DNA of 64,000 nucleotides from positions 25,672 through 89,671 of the forward strand of contig CANPDU010000010.1 in NCBI GenBank assembly GCA_947573135.1, written 5' to 3'. The notes under the pieces were generated by a model, which worked only from the letters and a program-made list of their open reading frames with translations, ran no database searches and was not told the origin of the DNA. This document shows positions 52,644 to 61,895 of this stretch, piece by piece (position 1 is the stretch's first letter; the number at the start of each line of letters is the position of its first letter). This DNA comes from an uncultured Bacteroidales bacterium. Lineage in GTDB: Bacteria; Bacteroidota; Bacteroidia; Bacteroidales; Muribaculaceae. Made by a program: the position numbers and the translations under genes.

Positions 52644-53465
52644 TTATTCTGAAATATAGATCTCGGCCGAAGGCTCGGCGGGATTGTAGGTAGCGGTCTG
52701 ATCGCAGAGGATCGTGAAATTTACTTCTTTGGGCGATGCTATGAGTATGATGCGGCCACCCTGAAGCTGATCGCGGAAAAATCCGAGTTCTGAGAGAGCG
52801 ACTGTCGACAGCGGCGGAACACATAGGTGCGCGCAGCAGTTGTTGTCGGGATTGGTGTCGACAGGCAGCAGCAGTTCCCGTCCTTTGTCTGAAATGATCA
52901 CTGCGTTGACAAACAGATAGTTCTCGGTCGCATTGGTGACTTCGAGATATGATGTGCCGTCGTCGCTGTCTTTGATAATATATGACACTTTTCCGTCGGC
53001 GCCGGTCGTATCGCCTGACAGATAGCGGGCAAATGCATTTGCGAGAGCCTTGTCTTCATCGTCGCCGCGATGTGAGCCGCCTTGCGACTGCAGCACACGC
53101 CGGTGAGTCTGCTCTGGAGTTTCCGATTTTACAAGTGATCCCATCAGAGATCCGACCCATTTGGCGGCTGATTTTCGTGACGGATCTGCGCGGCGCACAA
53201 GAGTCGACAGCCGCTGCATGCCTTTCTCTGTCAGTGTGACCATGCGCCGGCTGCTGCCGAGGTAAAGAGTCAGCGAACCGCCGTTGCCTATTACAATACG
53301 TGTGTCGTCGGTAAGATGCGAGTCGCGGGGCGAGATTGCGACATTGCCGCGGTCAGTGCGCTCCCAGACTTTACCGTGAACCGAGTAGACTGTATAGCTC
53401 TCGGCCATCGTTGAAAAAGCGACGGCTAAGAGGCAGACTATAAGATGAAGCGCTTTGGCGATCAT
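52644..53465 (-). CDS. Secreted FecR-like protein, partner of the CHASE2-caspase gene
   Basis: A 273-residue protein with a signal peptide (cleavage near STMAES, residue 21). The N-terminal part (YTVYSVHGKVWERTDRGNVAISPRDSHLTDDTRIVIGNGGSLTLYLG) looks like a FecR-type beta domain. A helical linker (about 95-150) and a second beta domain (YLEVTNATENYLFVNAVIISDKG...LLLPVD) follow. I cannot name the family with certainty. Its ATG overlaps the stop of the caspase gene by 4 bp, so the two are translationally coupled and probably act together in the periplasm. Confidence 0.6.
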   Translation of the reverse strand: MIAKALHLIVCLLAVAFSTMAESYTVYSVHGKVWERTDRGNVAISPRDSHLTDDTRIVIGNGGSLTLYLGSSRRMVTLTEKGMQRLSTLVRRADPSRKSAAKWVGSLMGSLVKSETPEQTHRRVLQSQGGSHRGDDEDKALANAFARYLSGDTTGADGKVSYIIKDSDDGTSYLEVTNATENYLFVNAVIISDKGRELLLPVDTNPDNNCCAHLCVPPLSTVALSELGFFRDQLQGGRIILIASPKEVNFTILCDQTATYNPAEPSAEIYISE

Positions 53466-56400
53466 GGCTTTATGAAAACTGAATAATCTATTTCCTCGAG
53501 GTTCCGGTAAACCGGCGTCTGTCCGTTGGATGTGAGCTGCGGTATCCTTTGCTCGAGATAATTGCGGATTTCTTTAATCGTGATGCGGCCGTCGTCGTTT
53601 GTGTCTGATTTGTCGAAGTCGCATGCCTCAAGAAGTGCCTGTGTGAAAAATCCGTGGCCTGACACTGCGTTCTCGCGCGATTTCTCATCCGGGCTGCTCG
53701 ATGTGTAGATGCTTGTGCCGTTGCGCGTCGTCTGCAGTTCCTTGAAGAAATCGTTGCCGCGATAGGCGTCGAAAATCTTGGCCGAATGGCAGGCGTCGAT
53801 AAACACTACGAGCTTGCAGGGGATATAGCTGATTTTCTCCTTGAAAAGGCTGGCCGACATGCCGCCGATATTTGGCTTGTCGGCGTCTTTTACGTCGGCG
53901 GTGACGAGATAGTAATTACGCGAATCGACAAGGCCGTGACCGGCGAAGAATATTACCGCGAGATCGTTGGGCTTGGCCGTCTCGCAGATAGTCTCGATCT
54001 CACGTTCGATGCGGTTGCGGGTCACATCGTTGCCGAGGAGCGTTGTCTTGTGGATGTTGGAGAATGTATATTGGTGACGTTTGACAAAGGCGTCGACGAC
54101 AGCCTCTGCATCTGCTTCGGCAAATTTTAGCGTGCTGAGGTTGGGAGCATTGTAGTTGTTCAGACCGATGGACAGAATATGTAGTGTCGCCGATTTGCGC
54201 AGTCCGGCTGCCTCATCGTAGATGAACGAAAGAAAGTGCATCCTGTTTGACTCGTCGACAAGGGTGATCTCGCAGTCGCGCAGCGGCAGCTCGACGCGCA
54301 GTTTGCCGGCGGCCAGAGCCTCGGCCGGAATGTCGCGCGGCTCCGACCCGGATATGCGGTAAGACGCTGTGCGCGAATTTGTCACAAAAGTAAGATCGAA
54401 CTCCGGCTCGCTGAATTTGGTCTTGTCGGGTGTCCGGAACGCGAAATTGACTTTAGGCTTCTGCGGCGCGGTGCCGGTGGCCTTAGGATCGGCAGGTTTC
54501 GTCGCCGTCGCCGGTGTTGCCGGCTTTGCGGGCTTTGCCTCGGCCGCAACGTTCTGTCCGTCGTCATCGTTGATAAACTCTTTGATTTTGTCAGAAAAGA
54601 TATCGCCGTATGCAGCCAATTCTTTCCGCATCATCACTACGCGGGCGGCATGATTAAGCTCTGTATAAAACTCTCCGGTCGGGATAAGGGGCGGCAGAAG
54701 TGAGTACTCATAGCCGGCAGCTTCGGCAAATCCATTGTCAGTGTTGAAGCATGCGTAGTCAATTGCAAGCATTAAACGATCAGAGAGATCTTTGAAATTA
54801 AATTTTTTACCGTGATCCCGTCCCTGCCATTCAGAAAGAAGCGCATGAGCTTTTTCATAGTCCCGGCCTATGCGTCCGTAATCGGAGTTATGGTAGCAGG
54901 AGTCTGAATACATGATTCCTAAGAGGTAACGTGCGACAGGATCGCCGCTGCCACGCGATTCATAAATCATATTGTTGTGTTCTGTCGCAAATGCTCGGAA
55001 CGGCTGATAGCCGTATTTAGATTCGAGAAGTTTGGAAATGGCGGCTGCGAGCGTATTCAGCCTCATGGCTTCTTTTTCTGGGCTCTTGTTGTCGGCAAGG
55101 CTTTGATAGACATTTATAAAGAGATCTATATACCTGGCAGCTTCCGGCGATATCTTTTTTGCCGTCTCTTTACTGAATTTATCAAATGCTTTTTTGAAGT
55201 ATGAGGCGGAAACAAAAACATCAAGACCGTCTTCATCATAGTGCGATAGTGAAGATGTCTGATCCAATCGGTTATGGAATGAAAATGTATGCAGGCTACG
55301 GTCATAGTGATGATAATAGCACAGCCCTATCATCATATAGTCGATCCAGTTGCTTGCGTTTATGTCGCATTGCCGCAGGAACTTATCGCTGATGCCTGAT
55401 TTGACGACTGCGGGGTAAAAGAGAATGAAATTGAACGGCGAAACTGTGATTTTACAGTTAGGAAATCCGGCAAGCAGATTTTCCGGATCCTCGTGAAGCA
55501 GAGCCGCCTCACAGTCAGAGATGAATTTATCGGTAATATGTCCTGCGTATGTATAATCGGCCATGGAACCGTGGACTGCATCACAGACTTTGTTCGGGAA
55601 ACCTTTGGCGCGAAGTGATGAACCCAGAAGATTTAATTGTTCCGGTCTGATCATGTCAGGCATGTCAGGCCAGTCAGAGGGGGACATTCCTTTAAGCGTT
55701 TCAAAAATGCAGTTCAGATGTTCGCGTGATTTACTATAATCGATTTTTGTGCCAAGCCCGAAATAATAGCAGAGAGCCAGTTTATACCGGTCGTTCACAC
55801 AATAAGGTTGACTATAGAATAACTGTTGGTTTTTATCTTCAAAAAAAGATTTCAATATATCGGCACCGGTTTTCAGGTCGGGAGAATCTACAGCGTTAAG
55901 ATAGCAGAAAGATGCGGCTTCAACATTAGTTGACGGGTATATTGAGCCTAACAAATATTCATAGAGGGCTGTCAGCATATAATCGTTACATGAGAAATCA
56001 TCCGCGTCCATCATATCGGATATTGCGGACCGGATATATTCATGCTTTGGTTGTACCGGTTTGCCATCCTTAAACGGACAGTTTTTATTGAGAAATTCGA
56101 TTTCGTCAATGTATGACGGCTCCTGATCTTTTGCATCGGCCGGGAATGTGGCGAGGGCAAGGATTATGGAGCATGCGGTTGTCTTGGCGCGCCGGGAGAG
56201 GATGCCGCGGCTGATGCCGAGCAAATCATAGGCGACCGGAATAAATGCGAGCGAGCCGACGATGACGAGCGGCGGCAGGTAGACCGACGCTGTGAGATAG
56301 AGCAGCCCGACGGCAAGGATAACGATAAGGATGATAACTGTCGGATAGATTATGTTTCCGAGTCCGAGCACGGCGTAGGTGTAGCGGTTGGCAGTAGGAT

Positions 56401-57307
56401 TGCGAGATTCGAAGCTGTCGCGCATGGCTATGAAGCCGACTGACGCGGCCAATACCAAAATGACGCATATCAGCCAGACGACCCATTGCGGAGCGACTGC
56501 CGACGGGTTGCTCAGCAAAGTGTCGGCGGCATATGCCTGAATCATCACGCCGCTCATCGAACCGATCGGCGTAAAGTGGTAGTCTTCGTCTGAAGCCGTC
56601 GCTCCCAAAAGGACCATGCGGCCTAAAGCCAGACTGTCGATCGCGGCGAGATCGGCAGCGTCGATGATGTCGAATGTCTGAGGCGAAAAATCGATGATGC
56701 CTTCGTCAGTGGGAGTCAGCGCTGAATCGTCGCCGTAGATTCTGCGGTACTTGTCGGCCACGGCCTGAGCGAACGACGGCATTGAGCCCGGTGCGGAGAC
56801 GGTGTAGTTGCGTATGTAGCTATAGTCTCCGTCGGTCAGAAAATTTGTGTAGCCCGGATCGAGACTGAGCGAGTCCGTTGCGGTGGAGACTGTCGAGATA
56901 TACGACTGCGAAGCGTCGTCCCACTGATTAAGATGTACAGCCGCGACGATGAGATTTCGGGCGCCGGTCATGGCGCTGCAGAGAGCGGCGGTCGCCGCAG
57001 AATCGGCGGTGGCGTCAGAAAAGATGATATCGACACCTATCACGGCCGCCTCGGCCTCAGCGGCGTGAGTTATCGCTTCAGCGATTTCCCGTCGGTCGCT
57101 GTCGGAAGTGTCTATGATAAGAAATCTGTCATTTACGACAGGACTGTCGTCGCGCTCGGCGGCATAAAATATATCGGTGACGGCGATGTCATTAAGCGCT
57201 TTTTCGATGGGATCGAACGCCGATATGCCCGGTAAAACCGCACCTATGGCAGCAAACAGTCCGATCGAAATAATACTTAATATTATCGCACGTTTGAGCT
57301 TGTCCAT
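53462..57307 (-). CDS. CHASE2-caspase fusion with EF-hand loop
   Basis: A 1281-residue protein (ATG 57307; MTSL at 57334 is an alternative start). TM1 at 8-25, then a periplasmic CHASE2 sensor (about 30-270), hydrophobic helices at 275-296, 320-338, 343-362, and a signal-peptide-like stretch at 376-391. A long helical repeat region (about 400-900, SEL1/TPR-like) and a Pro/Ala/Lys linker lead to a caspase-like C14 domain (1040-1281) with His1124 in FFAGHG and Cys1173 in FIDACHS. A canonical EF-hand loop (1235-1246, DTNDDGRITIKE) is inside the caspase domain. It may be an envelope stress or signal-activated protease; the substrate is unknown. Confidence 0.85.
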   Translation of the reverse strand: MDKLKRAIILSIISIGLFAAIGAVLPGISAFDPIEKALNDIAVTDIFYAAERDDSPVVNDRFLIIDTSDSDRREIAEAITHAAEAEAAVIGVDIIFSDATADSAATAALCSAMTGARNLIVAAVHLNQWDDASQSYISTVSTATDSLSLDPGYTNFLTDGDYSYIRNYTVSAPGSMPSFAQAVADKYRRIYGDDSALTPTDEGIIDFSPQTFDIIDAADLAAIDSLALGRMVLLGATASDEDYHFTPIGSMSGVMIQAYAADTLLSNPSAVAPQWVVWLICVILVLAASVGFIAMRDSFESRNPTANRYTYAVLGLGNIIYPTVIILIVILAVGLLYLTASVYLPPLVIVGSLAFIPVAYDLLGISRGILSRRAKTTACSIILALATFPADAKDQEPSYIDEIEFLNKNCPFKDGKPVQPKHEYIRSAISDMMDADDFSCNDYMLTALYEYLLGSIYPSTNVEAASFCYLNAVDSPDLKTGADILKSFFEDKNQQLFYSQPYCVNDRYKLALCYYFGLGTKIDYSKSREHLNCIFETLKGMSPSDWPDMPDMIRPEQLNLLGSSLRAKGFPNKVCDAVHGSMADYTYAGHITDKFISDCEAALLHEDPENLLAGFPNCKITVSPFNFILFYPAVVKSGISDKFLRQCDINASNWIDYMMIGLCYYHHYDRSLHTFSFHNRLDQTSSLSHYDEDGLDVFVSASYFKKAFDKFSKETAKKISPEAARYIDLFINVYQSLADNKSPEKEAMRLNTLAAAISKLLESKYGYQPFRAFATEHNNMIYESRGSGDPVARYLLGIMYSDSCYHNSDYGRIGRDYEKAHALLSEWQGRDHGKKFNFKDLSDRLMLAIDYACFNTDNGFAEAAGYEYSLLPPLIPTGEFYTELNHAARVVMMRKELAAYGDIFSDKIKEFINDDDGQNVAAEAKPAKPATPATATKPADPKATGTAPQKPKVNFAFRTPDKTKFSEPEFDLTFVTNSRTASYRISGSEPRDIPAEALAAGKLRVELPLRDCEITLVDESNRMHFLSFIYDEAAGLRKSATLHILSIGLNNYNAPNLSTLKFAEADAEAVVDAFVKRHQYTFSNIHKTTLLGNDVTRNRIEREIETICETAKPNDLAVIFFAGHGLVDSRNYYLVTADVKDADKPNIGGMSASLFKEKISYIPCKLVVFIDACHSAKIFDAYRGNDFFKELQTTRNGTSIYTSSSPDEKSRENAVSGHGFFTQALLEACDFDKSDTNDDGRITIKEIRNYLEQRIPQLTSNGQTPVYRNLEEIDYSVFIKP

Positions 57308-57446
57308 TATGATTCTCGTTGTTAAAGATGTCATAAAGATATAGAAAATCCTTGATTTGCACAAGATTTTAACTATTTTGAGCATTAGCCTCGGAGAGTG
57401 AGGCTGAGAGTTTGCGATTTTTTGTTGAGGGTTTGAGAATTTTGCT

Positions 57447-57454
57447 TAACTTTG
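57447..57454 (+). promoter_or_regulatory. -7 element upstream of the 57561 gene
   Basis: TAACTTTG, matching TAnnTTTG, 106 bp upstream of the ATG at 57561; TTTG stretches lie 11 and 22 bp upstream. Confidence 0.45.
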
Positions 57455-57560
57455 TCATTCGCAGAGGGCAAGACTTTCCGCGCCGGCGTGTGACTCTGCG
57501 GCGGCAAGAACGGAAACAATTTGTCAGGCTGTTGTGTTAAAGCTTATTATATAAAAAAGT

Positions 57561-57947
57561 ATGACTATAAACGAAAATGATATGCAGGCTTTGCGCCGCG
57601 ATGTCGACGGACTGCTGACTTACGAATATATAGCCAACCATATTGATTCTCTCGACGCCGAAAGTCTCGATGGTCTGGTCGACAATATGATCTCTGTCGA
57701 TCTTTCGGGACAGTTTACGGCGAGTGCGGCGCGCTATCTTCACGCCATTGACGCTGCGGCCTATCAGCCGGCTATCAGCCGTCTCGTCGCTTCGACGATC
57801 GACAAGGACCGCGAGCACCGTTATCTGCCCGACATACTCAACAGCATCTATGGTCCGGATTATGCTGACCGTGCGGCAGAACTGAGCGCGAGCGACAACA
57901 ATTTCCGGCGCATCTACAAGCGGCTGTATCCTAATTCGATAATCTGA
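57561..57947 (+). CDS. Hypothetical acidic helical protein
   Basis: A 128-residue protein that I do not recognise. It has no signal peptide. Predicted mostly helical and acidic, with a central QFTASAARYLHAIDAAAYQPAISRLVASTI and a C-terminal FRRIYKRLYPNSII. It has a promoter-like element upstream and lies 28 bp before the cyclophilin gene on the same strand, so it is probably expressed with it. Codon use is like the neighbours, which suggests that it is a genuine gene. Confidence 0.6.
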   Translation: MTINENDMQALRRDVDGLLTYEYIANHIDSLDAESLDGLVDNMISVDLSGQFTASAARYLHAIDAAAYQPAISRLVASTIDKDREHRYLPDILNSIYGPDYADRAAELSASDNNFRRIYKRLYPNSII

Positions 57948-57975
57948 AACAATCAACTAACTCAATAGAAACACA

Positions 57976-58878
57976 ATGATTAAAAATTATCTGGCTGCCG
58001 CCACGCTGCTTTTCGGCATGACCGCATGCGGATCGTCCAATGCGTCGAAGGACGCAGGCGAAGCAACTGACAGCACTGACACAACAAACGCTAAAGAAAC
58101 TATGGCAACAAACTACAACCCGACCGATACCAACAGCGTCAAGGTCGAAGTCGAAACGACGCTCGGATCGTTTACCGTTCTGCTCTACGGCGACACTCCC
58201 CGTCACCGCGACAATTTTGTCAAACTCGTAAAAGAAGGATATTACAACAACACGCTGTTTCACCGCGTGATCAACGAATTTATGGTTCAGGCCGGCGATC
58301 CGGACTCGAAGACGGCAGTCGCCGGTCAGGCACTCGGAGCCGGCGGCCCGGACTACACTATCCCGGCAGAGTTTGTGTTCCCCAAGCATTTCCATAAACG
58401 CGGCGCTCTGGCTGCCGCGCGTCAGGGCGACCAGGTCAATCCGACCAAGGCATCGTCGGGCTCGCAGTTCTATATCGTTACAGGCAAGAAAGTGTCGGAA
58501 GGCGAACTGGCGGGTATGGAGAAGATGTATGAGCAGTCTGCGCTTCAGGCTCGCTTCATGGAGCTCGCGCAGCCTCATATGGATGAAGTGCGCAAGATGC
58601 AGCAGGCCGGTGATCAGGCGGGGCTCGACAAACTCCAGAACGAACTTATCGCCGAGGCTCAGGCATATGTCAACGAACATCCCGTCAAAATCACCGACGA
58701 AATGAAAGAGACCTACAAGACCTCGGGCGGTACTCCTTTCCTCGACAATAACTACACGGTCTTCGGAGAAGTCGTCAGCGGCATGGAGACCATAGACAAG
58801 ATCGAAAAAGTTGAGACTGACCGCGGCGACCGTCCGAAAGAGGATATCCGCATCATCTCAATGAAGATCGTAGGCTGA
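57976..58878 (+). CDS. Cyclophilin-type peptidyl-prolyl isomerase lipoprotein
   Basis: A 300-residue periplasmic lipoprotein (lipobox MTAC) that speeds cis-trans proline isomerisation. The cyclophilin core has LVKEGYYNNTLFHRVINEFMVQAGDP, SGSQFYIVTG and NNYTVFGEVVSGMETIDKIE. A helical insert of about 75 residues (EGELAGMEKMYEQSAL...EHPVKITDEMK) separates the last two, as is usual in Bacteroidales members. A Ser/Thr/Asp-rich linker follows the lipobox. The M16 protease gene starts 3 bp after the stop. Confidence 0.92.
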   Translation: MIKNYLAAATLLFGMTACGSSNASKDAGEATDSTDTTNAKETMATNYNPTDTNSVKVEVETTLGSFTVLLYGDTPRHRDNFVKLVKEGYYNNTLFHRVINEFMVQAGDPDSKTAVAGQALGAGGPDYTIPAEFVFPKHFHKRGALAAARQGDQVNPTKASSGSQFYIVTGKKVSEGELAGMEKMYEQSALQARFMELAQPHMDEVRKMQQAGDQAGLDKLQNELIAEAQAYVNEHPVKITDEMKETYKTSGGTPFLDNNYTVFGEVVSGMETIDKIEKVETDRGDRPKEDIRIISMKIVG

Positions 58879-58881
58879 TTT

Positions 58882-60129
58882 ATGATAGACTATCGGACGT
58901 TTACGCTCGATAACGGACTGAGGGTCGCACACAGTTGCGACCCTTCGACTGCTATGGCGGCTGTCAATCTGCTATATGACACCGGAGCGCGCGACGAGTC
59001 GCCTGAGTTGACCGGCATAGCGCATCTGTTCGAGCATCTGATGTTCGGGGGCTCGGCCAATGTGGCTGACTACAGCGCGGAGATAGAGGCCGCCGGGGGA
59101 TGGGACAACGCCTGGACAAGTAATGATTTCACCAATTTCTACGAGGTGCTTCCGGCTCAGAACATTGAGACCGCTTTCTGGCTCGAGAGTGACCGTATGC
59201 TTTCGCCGCTGCTTGACGAGCGGACGCTGGAGGTGCAGCGCAACGTAGTCATCGAAGAGTTCAAGCAGCAGTGTCTCAACCGGCCGTATGGCGACATGGC
59301 ACACTATCTGCGCCGTATGCTTTACGGCACGAGCCATCCCTACAGCTGGCCTGTGATCGGGAAAAAGCCGGATCATGTTGCTGCCGTCACCGTGGCCGAT
59401 GCCCGCGACTGGTTTTTCAGACACTATGGCCCCGACAACGCTGTGCTTGCGGTCTGCGGCAATGTCGAATTCGAGCAGGTCAGAGAGCTTGCTGAAAAAT
59501 GGTTCGGATCGATCCCGCGGCGCAATACAGTCAAAAGGCAATTACCTGCGCCGGTGTTTCCGACGTCGGATGTCGAGGAGCAAGTGAGCGGCGATGTGCC
59601 CCAGACTGCTGTTGTGGTTGCCTATCCGATGGCGGCATACGGCACAAAGGATTATTTTGTAGCCGACACGATCACCGACCTGCTTTCGGCCGGGCGGTCG
59701 TCGCGTTTCTACCGCAATCTGCTGATGGGCGGGGGCGGACTTTTCAGCGAGGTCGACGCGTCGATCGTCGGGAGTGAGCATGAAGGCTTCCTGATGCTCA
59801 ACGCCAAGATAAGCGCCGACGGCGTTGAGGCCGCACATGCAGCTGCCGGAATGATGAAGCGTGAGGCCGCGGCCCTGGCGGCTCCGGGATCTGTGACCGA
59901 TTACGAGCTCAGGCGATGTATGAACCGTTTTGAATCGACTTTTAACTTCTCGAACATGGGCTATCAGTCCCGGGCCGCCAATCTGGCTATGGCGCTCTAT
60001 CACGGCGAAGATATAAATGCGGCGGTCGAGCGTCAGAAGCAGACTACGACTGCAGATGTGGCGCGTCTTGCTGGCACGATGTTCGATCACACACCGTCGG
60101 CCACGCTGATCTATATGCCGTGTAAATAA
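58882..60129 (+). CDS. M16-family (insulinase-type) zinc peptidase
   Basis: A 415-residue metallopeptidase without a signal peptide. The inverted zinc motif HLFEH is at about residues 48-52 (TGIAHLFEHLMFGGS) and the third ligand glutamate is in RNVVIEEFKQQ. The second half has the M16 C-terminal domain (LLSAGRSSRFYRNLL). Single-domain M16 proteins usually work in pairs with an inactive partner, which is not in the window. It is translated close to the PPIase gene (3-bp gap) and ends at a long hairpin. Confidence 0.92.
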   Translation: MIDYRTFTLDNGLRVAHSCDPSTAMAAVNLLYDTGARDESPELTGIAHLFEHLMFGGSANVADYSAEIEAAGGWDNAWTSNDFTNFYEVLPAQNIETAFWLESDRMLSPLLDERTLEVQRNVVIEEFKQQCLNRPYGDMAHYLRRMLYGTSHPYSWPVIGKKPDHVAAVTVADARDWFFRHYGPDNAVLAVCGNVEFEQVRELAEKWFGSIPRRNTVKRQLPAPVFPTSDVEEQVSGDVPQTAVVVAYPMAAYGTKDYFVADTITDLLSAGRSSRFYRNLLMGGGGLFSEVDASIVGSEHEGFLMLNAKISADGVEAAHAAAGMMKREAAALAAPGSVTDYELRRCMNRFESTFNFSNMGYQSRAANLAMALYHGEDINAAVERQKQTTTADVARLAGTMFDHTPSATLIYMPCK

Positions 60130-60132
60130 ACG

Positions 60133-60176
60133 ATTTTTGCGCACGTCGCGCCCGAACGGGCGGCGTGCGCAAAAAT
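60133..60176. terminator. Long GC-rich hairpin after the M16 gene
   Basis: ATTTTTGCGCACG pairs perfectly with CGTGCGCAAAAAT, and CGCCCG/CGGGCG extend the stem inside. It begins 3 bp after the stop codon. T-runs lie within the stem ends, so it may work on both strands. Confidence 0.7.
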
Positions 60177-60347
60177 CATGGAAGCGGAGAGAGGAGAATG
60201 ATTATCGATAAGATTGTAGATCATTGTAAAAGATGTCAATATAGGTTGTAGACTATTGCTGTTTTAATCTTTAACTGATCATAAGACGCAACCTGAGCGA
60301 TTTTGTTACAGAATTAGTTGATAAATAATGTTAAAACCGAAAAATCT

Positions 60348-60719
60348 ATGAACGGATGGCTGACCGTCGTTTTGCTGCTGATCGCAAACGTGTTTATGAC
60401 TTTTGCCTGGTACGGGCATCTCAAGCTTCAGCAGATGAAGCTTATAGGTTCAGATACGCCTTTGATATTCATAATCCTTCTGTCGTGGGGTCTGGCGCTT
60501 GTTGAGTATTGTTTTATGGTTCCTGCCAACCGCATGGGTTTCATAGGCAATGGCGGAACATTCACTCTTATGCAGCTGAAAGTGATCCAGGAAGTGATAA
60601 CGCTGCTGGTGTTCACGCTGTTCTCAGTGCTGATCTTCAAGGGCGAGGCGCTCCATTGGAATCACTTCGCCGCTTTCGTCTGCCTGATTATGGCAGTTTA
60701 TTTTGTATTTATGAAATAA
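60348..60719 (+). CDS. DUF486 / DMT-like small membrane protein
   Basis: A 123-residue membrane protein with four hydrophobic helices (for example WLTVVLLLIANVFMTFAWYGHL and FIILLSWGLALVEYCFMVPANRMG). The family belongs to the drug/metabolite transporter clan as a half-size unit that probably works as a dimer; the substrate is unknown. ATG 60348 is preferred; the alternative TTG 30 bp upstream is less likely. A terminator-like hairpin follows directly. The upstream 218-bp gap shows the M16 hairpin and no clear promoter. Confidence 0.88.
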   Translation: MNGWLTVVLLLIANVFMTFAWYGHLKLQQMKLIGSDTPLIFIILLSWGLALVEYCFMVPANRMGFIGNGGTFTLMQLKVIQEVITLLVFTLFSVLIFKGEALHWNHFAAFVCLIMAVYFVFMK

Positions 60720-60761
60720 GACCCCGTTCCCCAGCATTAACAAATATTGGGGAAGGGGGTC
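60720..60761. terminator. Bidirectional hairpin between the DUF486 and ZIP genes
   Basis: GACCCCGTTCCCCA pairs with TGGGGAAGGGGGTC around a 14-nt loop, directly after the DUF486 stop and before the convergent ZIP gene end. Confidence 0.7.
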
Positions 60762-60768
60762 TAACCGG

Positions 60769-61572
60769 TCACATTATCAGCAGGGTGAGTGCCATTATCG
60801 CCATTCCGGCGATTACGCCGCCGAGAGCGATATGATGATGGCCGTAGCGCTCGGCTCCCGGGAGCAGTTCGTCGAACGATATATAGACCATGACGCCGGC
60901 AACGGCTGCGAGGCAGTAGGCATTGACTTCGGGCGTCCAGAACGGGAGCAGAAAAGCCATGCCGACGAGAGCGCCGACAGGTTCGGCGAGGCCTGAAAGG
61001 AGAGTGTAGACGACGGCTTTTTTTCGGCTGCCGCTTGAATGGTATATCGGGACGGAAACGGCAATGCCTTCGGGAATATTGTGTATGGCAATGGCAACAA
61101 CTATTGGAAGGGCTACGTCGAGGCCGTCGAGAGCCGAGATGAATGTCGCCATGCCTTCGGGGAAATTATGTATTCCAATGGCTAAAGTCAGCATCATTGC
61201 CGTGCGCCGCAGATGATGATGCGACGTCGGCGATGAGAGTTCGCTCATGGTGTGCATCTCGTGGGGATTCTCATCTTCGGGAACGAAATGATCGATCGCG
61301 GCTATCAGAGCGATGCCTCCGAAGAAAGTCAGCAGCGCGACGGCTTGACCGGAGCGGCTGCCGAAAGTTTGTCCGAGAGTCTCGAACGCCTCTGGCATAA
61401 GCTCTATCATAGAAACATAGACCATCACGCCGGCCGACAGCCCGAGGGCGGCCGACAGGACGCGTGTGTCTGTCGCTTTTGTGAAAAATGCCACGATTGC
61501 GCCGATACCGGTCGAGAGTCCGGCGGCGACAGTGAGCAAAAGAGCAAGGATTATGTCGTGGAGTGATGGCAT
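60769..61572 (-). CDS. ZIP-family metal transporter (ZupT-like)
   Basis: A 267-residue inner-membrane transporter with eight hydrophobic helices that imports divalent metals such as zinc or iron. The metal-site helices carry HNFPEGMATF and HNIPEGIAVSVPIY, both diagnostic of the GufA/ZupT branch. A His-rich loop (HHHLRR near residue 118) lies before them. The 348-bp repeat element ends 9 bp upstream of the start codon, so the natural promoter must be inside or beyond it. Confidence 0.92.
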   Translation of the reverse strand: MPSLHDIILALLLTVAAGLSTGIGAIVAFFTKATDTRVLSAALGLSAGVMVYVSMIELMPEAFETLGQTFGSRSGQAVALLTFFGGIALIAAIDHFVPEDENPHEMHTMSELSSPTSHHHLRRTAMMLTLAIGIHNFPEGMATFISALDGLDVALPIVVAIAIHNIPEGIAVSVPIYHSSGSRKKAVVYTLLSGLAEPVGALVGMAFLLPFWTPEVNAYCLAAVAGVMVYISFDELLPGAERYGHHHIALGGVIAGMAIMALTLLIM

Positions 61573-61581
61573 GAAATATTA

Positions 61582-61615
61582 AGAGCTTGTTTAATAATAA
61601 ATGTTGCCGGCAGGG
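61582..61615 (+). repeat. Left terminal inverted repeat of the 348-bp element
   Basis: 34 bp beginning AGAGCTTGTTTAA and ending GGCAGGG, 9 bp upstream of the ZIP start codon. Confidence 0.8.
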
Positions 61616-61895
61616 TTGCATAGCTTGAGGAGATTTTTGACGAGAGACGAAGGAGCGTACTTGATGTACGCGACTGAGGAGCATGGCAAAAAGCACCCAA
61701 GATATGCAAAGCAAAGGTAATTTTAAATTAATCAAATCTCTTCCGAAAGATCTTAAAAGAAATGAAAAGATGTAAGGATTATAAAAAGAATAGCCGTCGA
61801 CGGCCATTCGCCGGCATATTTCCGTCTGCTCTTCGGTCGTTATGGAACCCCATAACTCCCTCATCACATTCAAAAATCTACACGGCGTCTGACCG

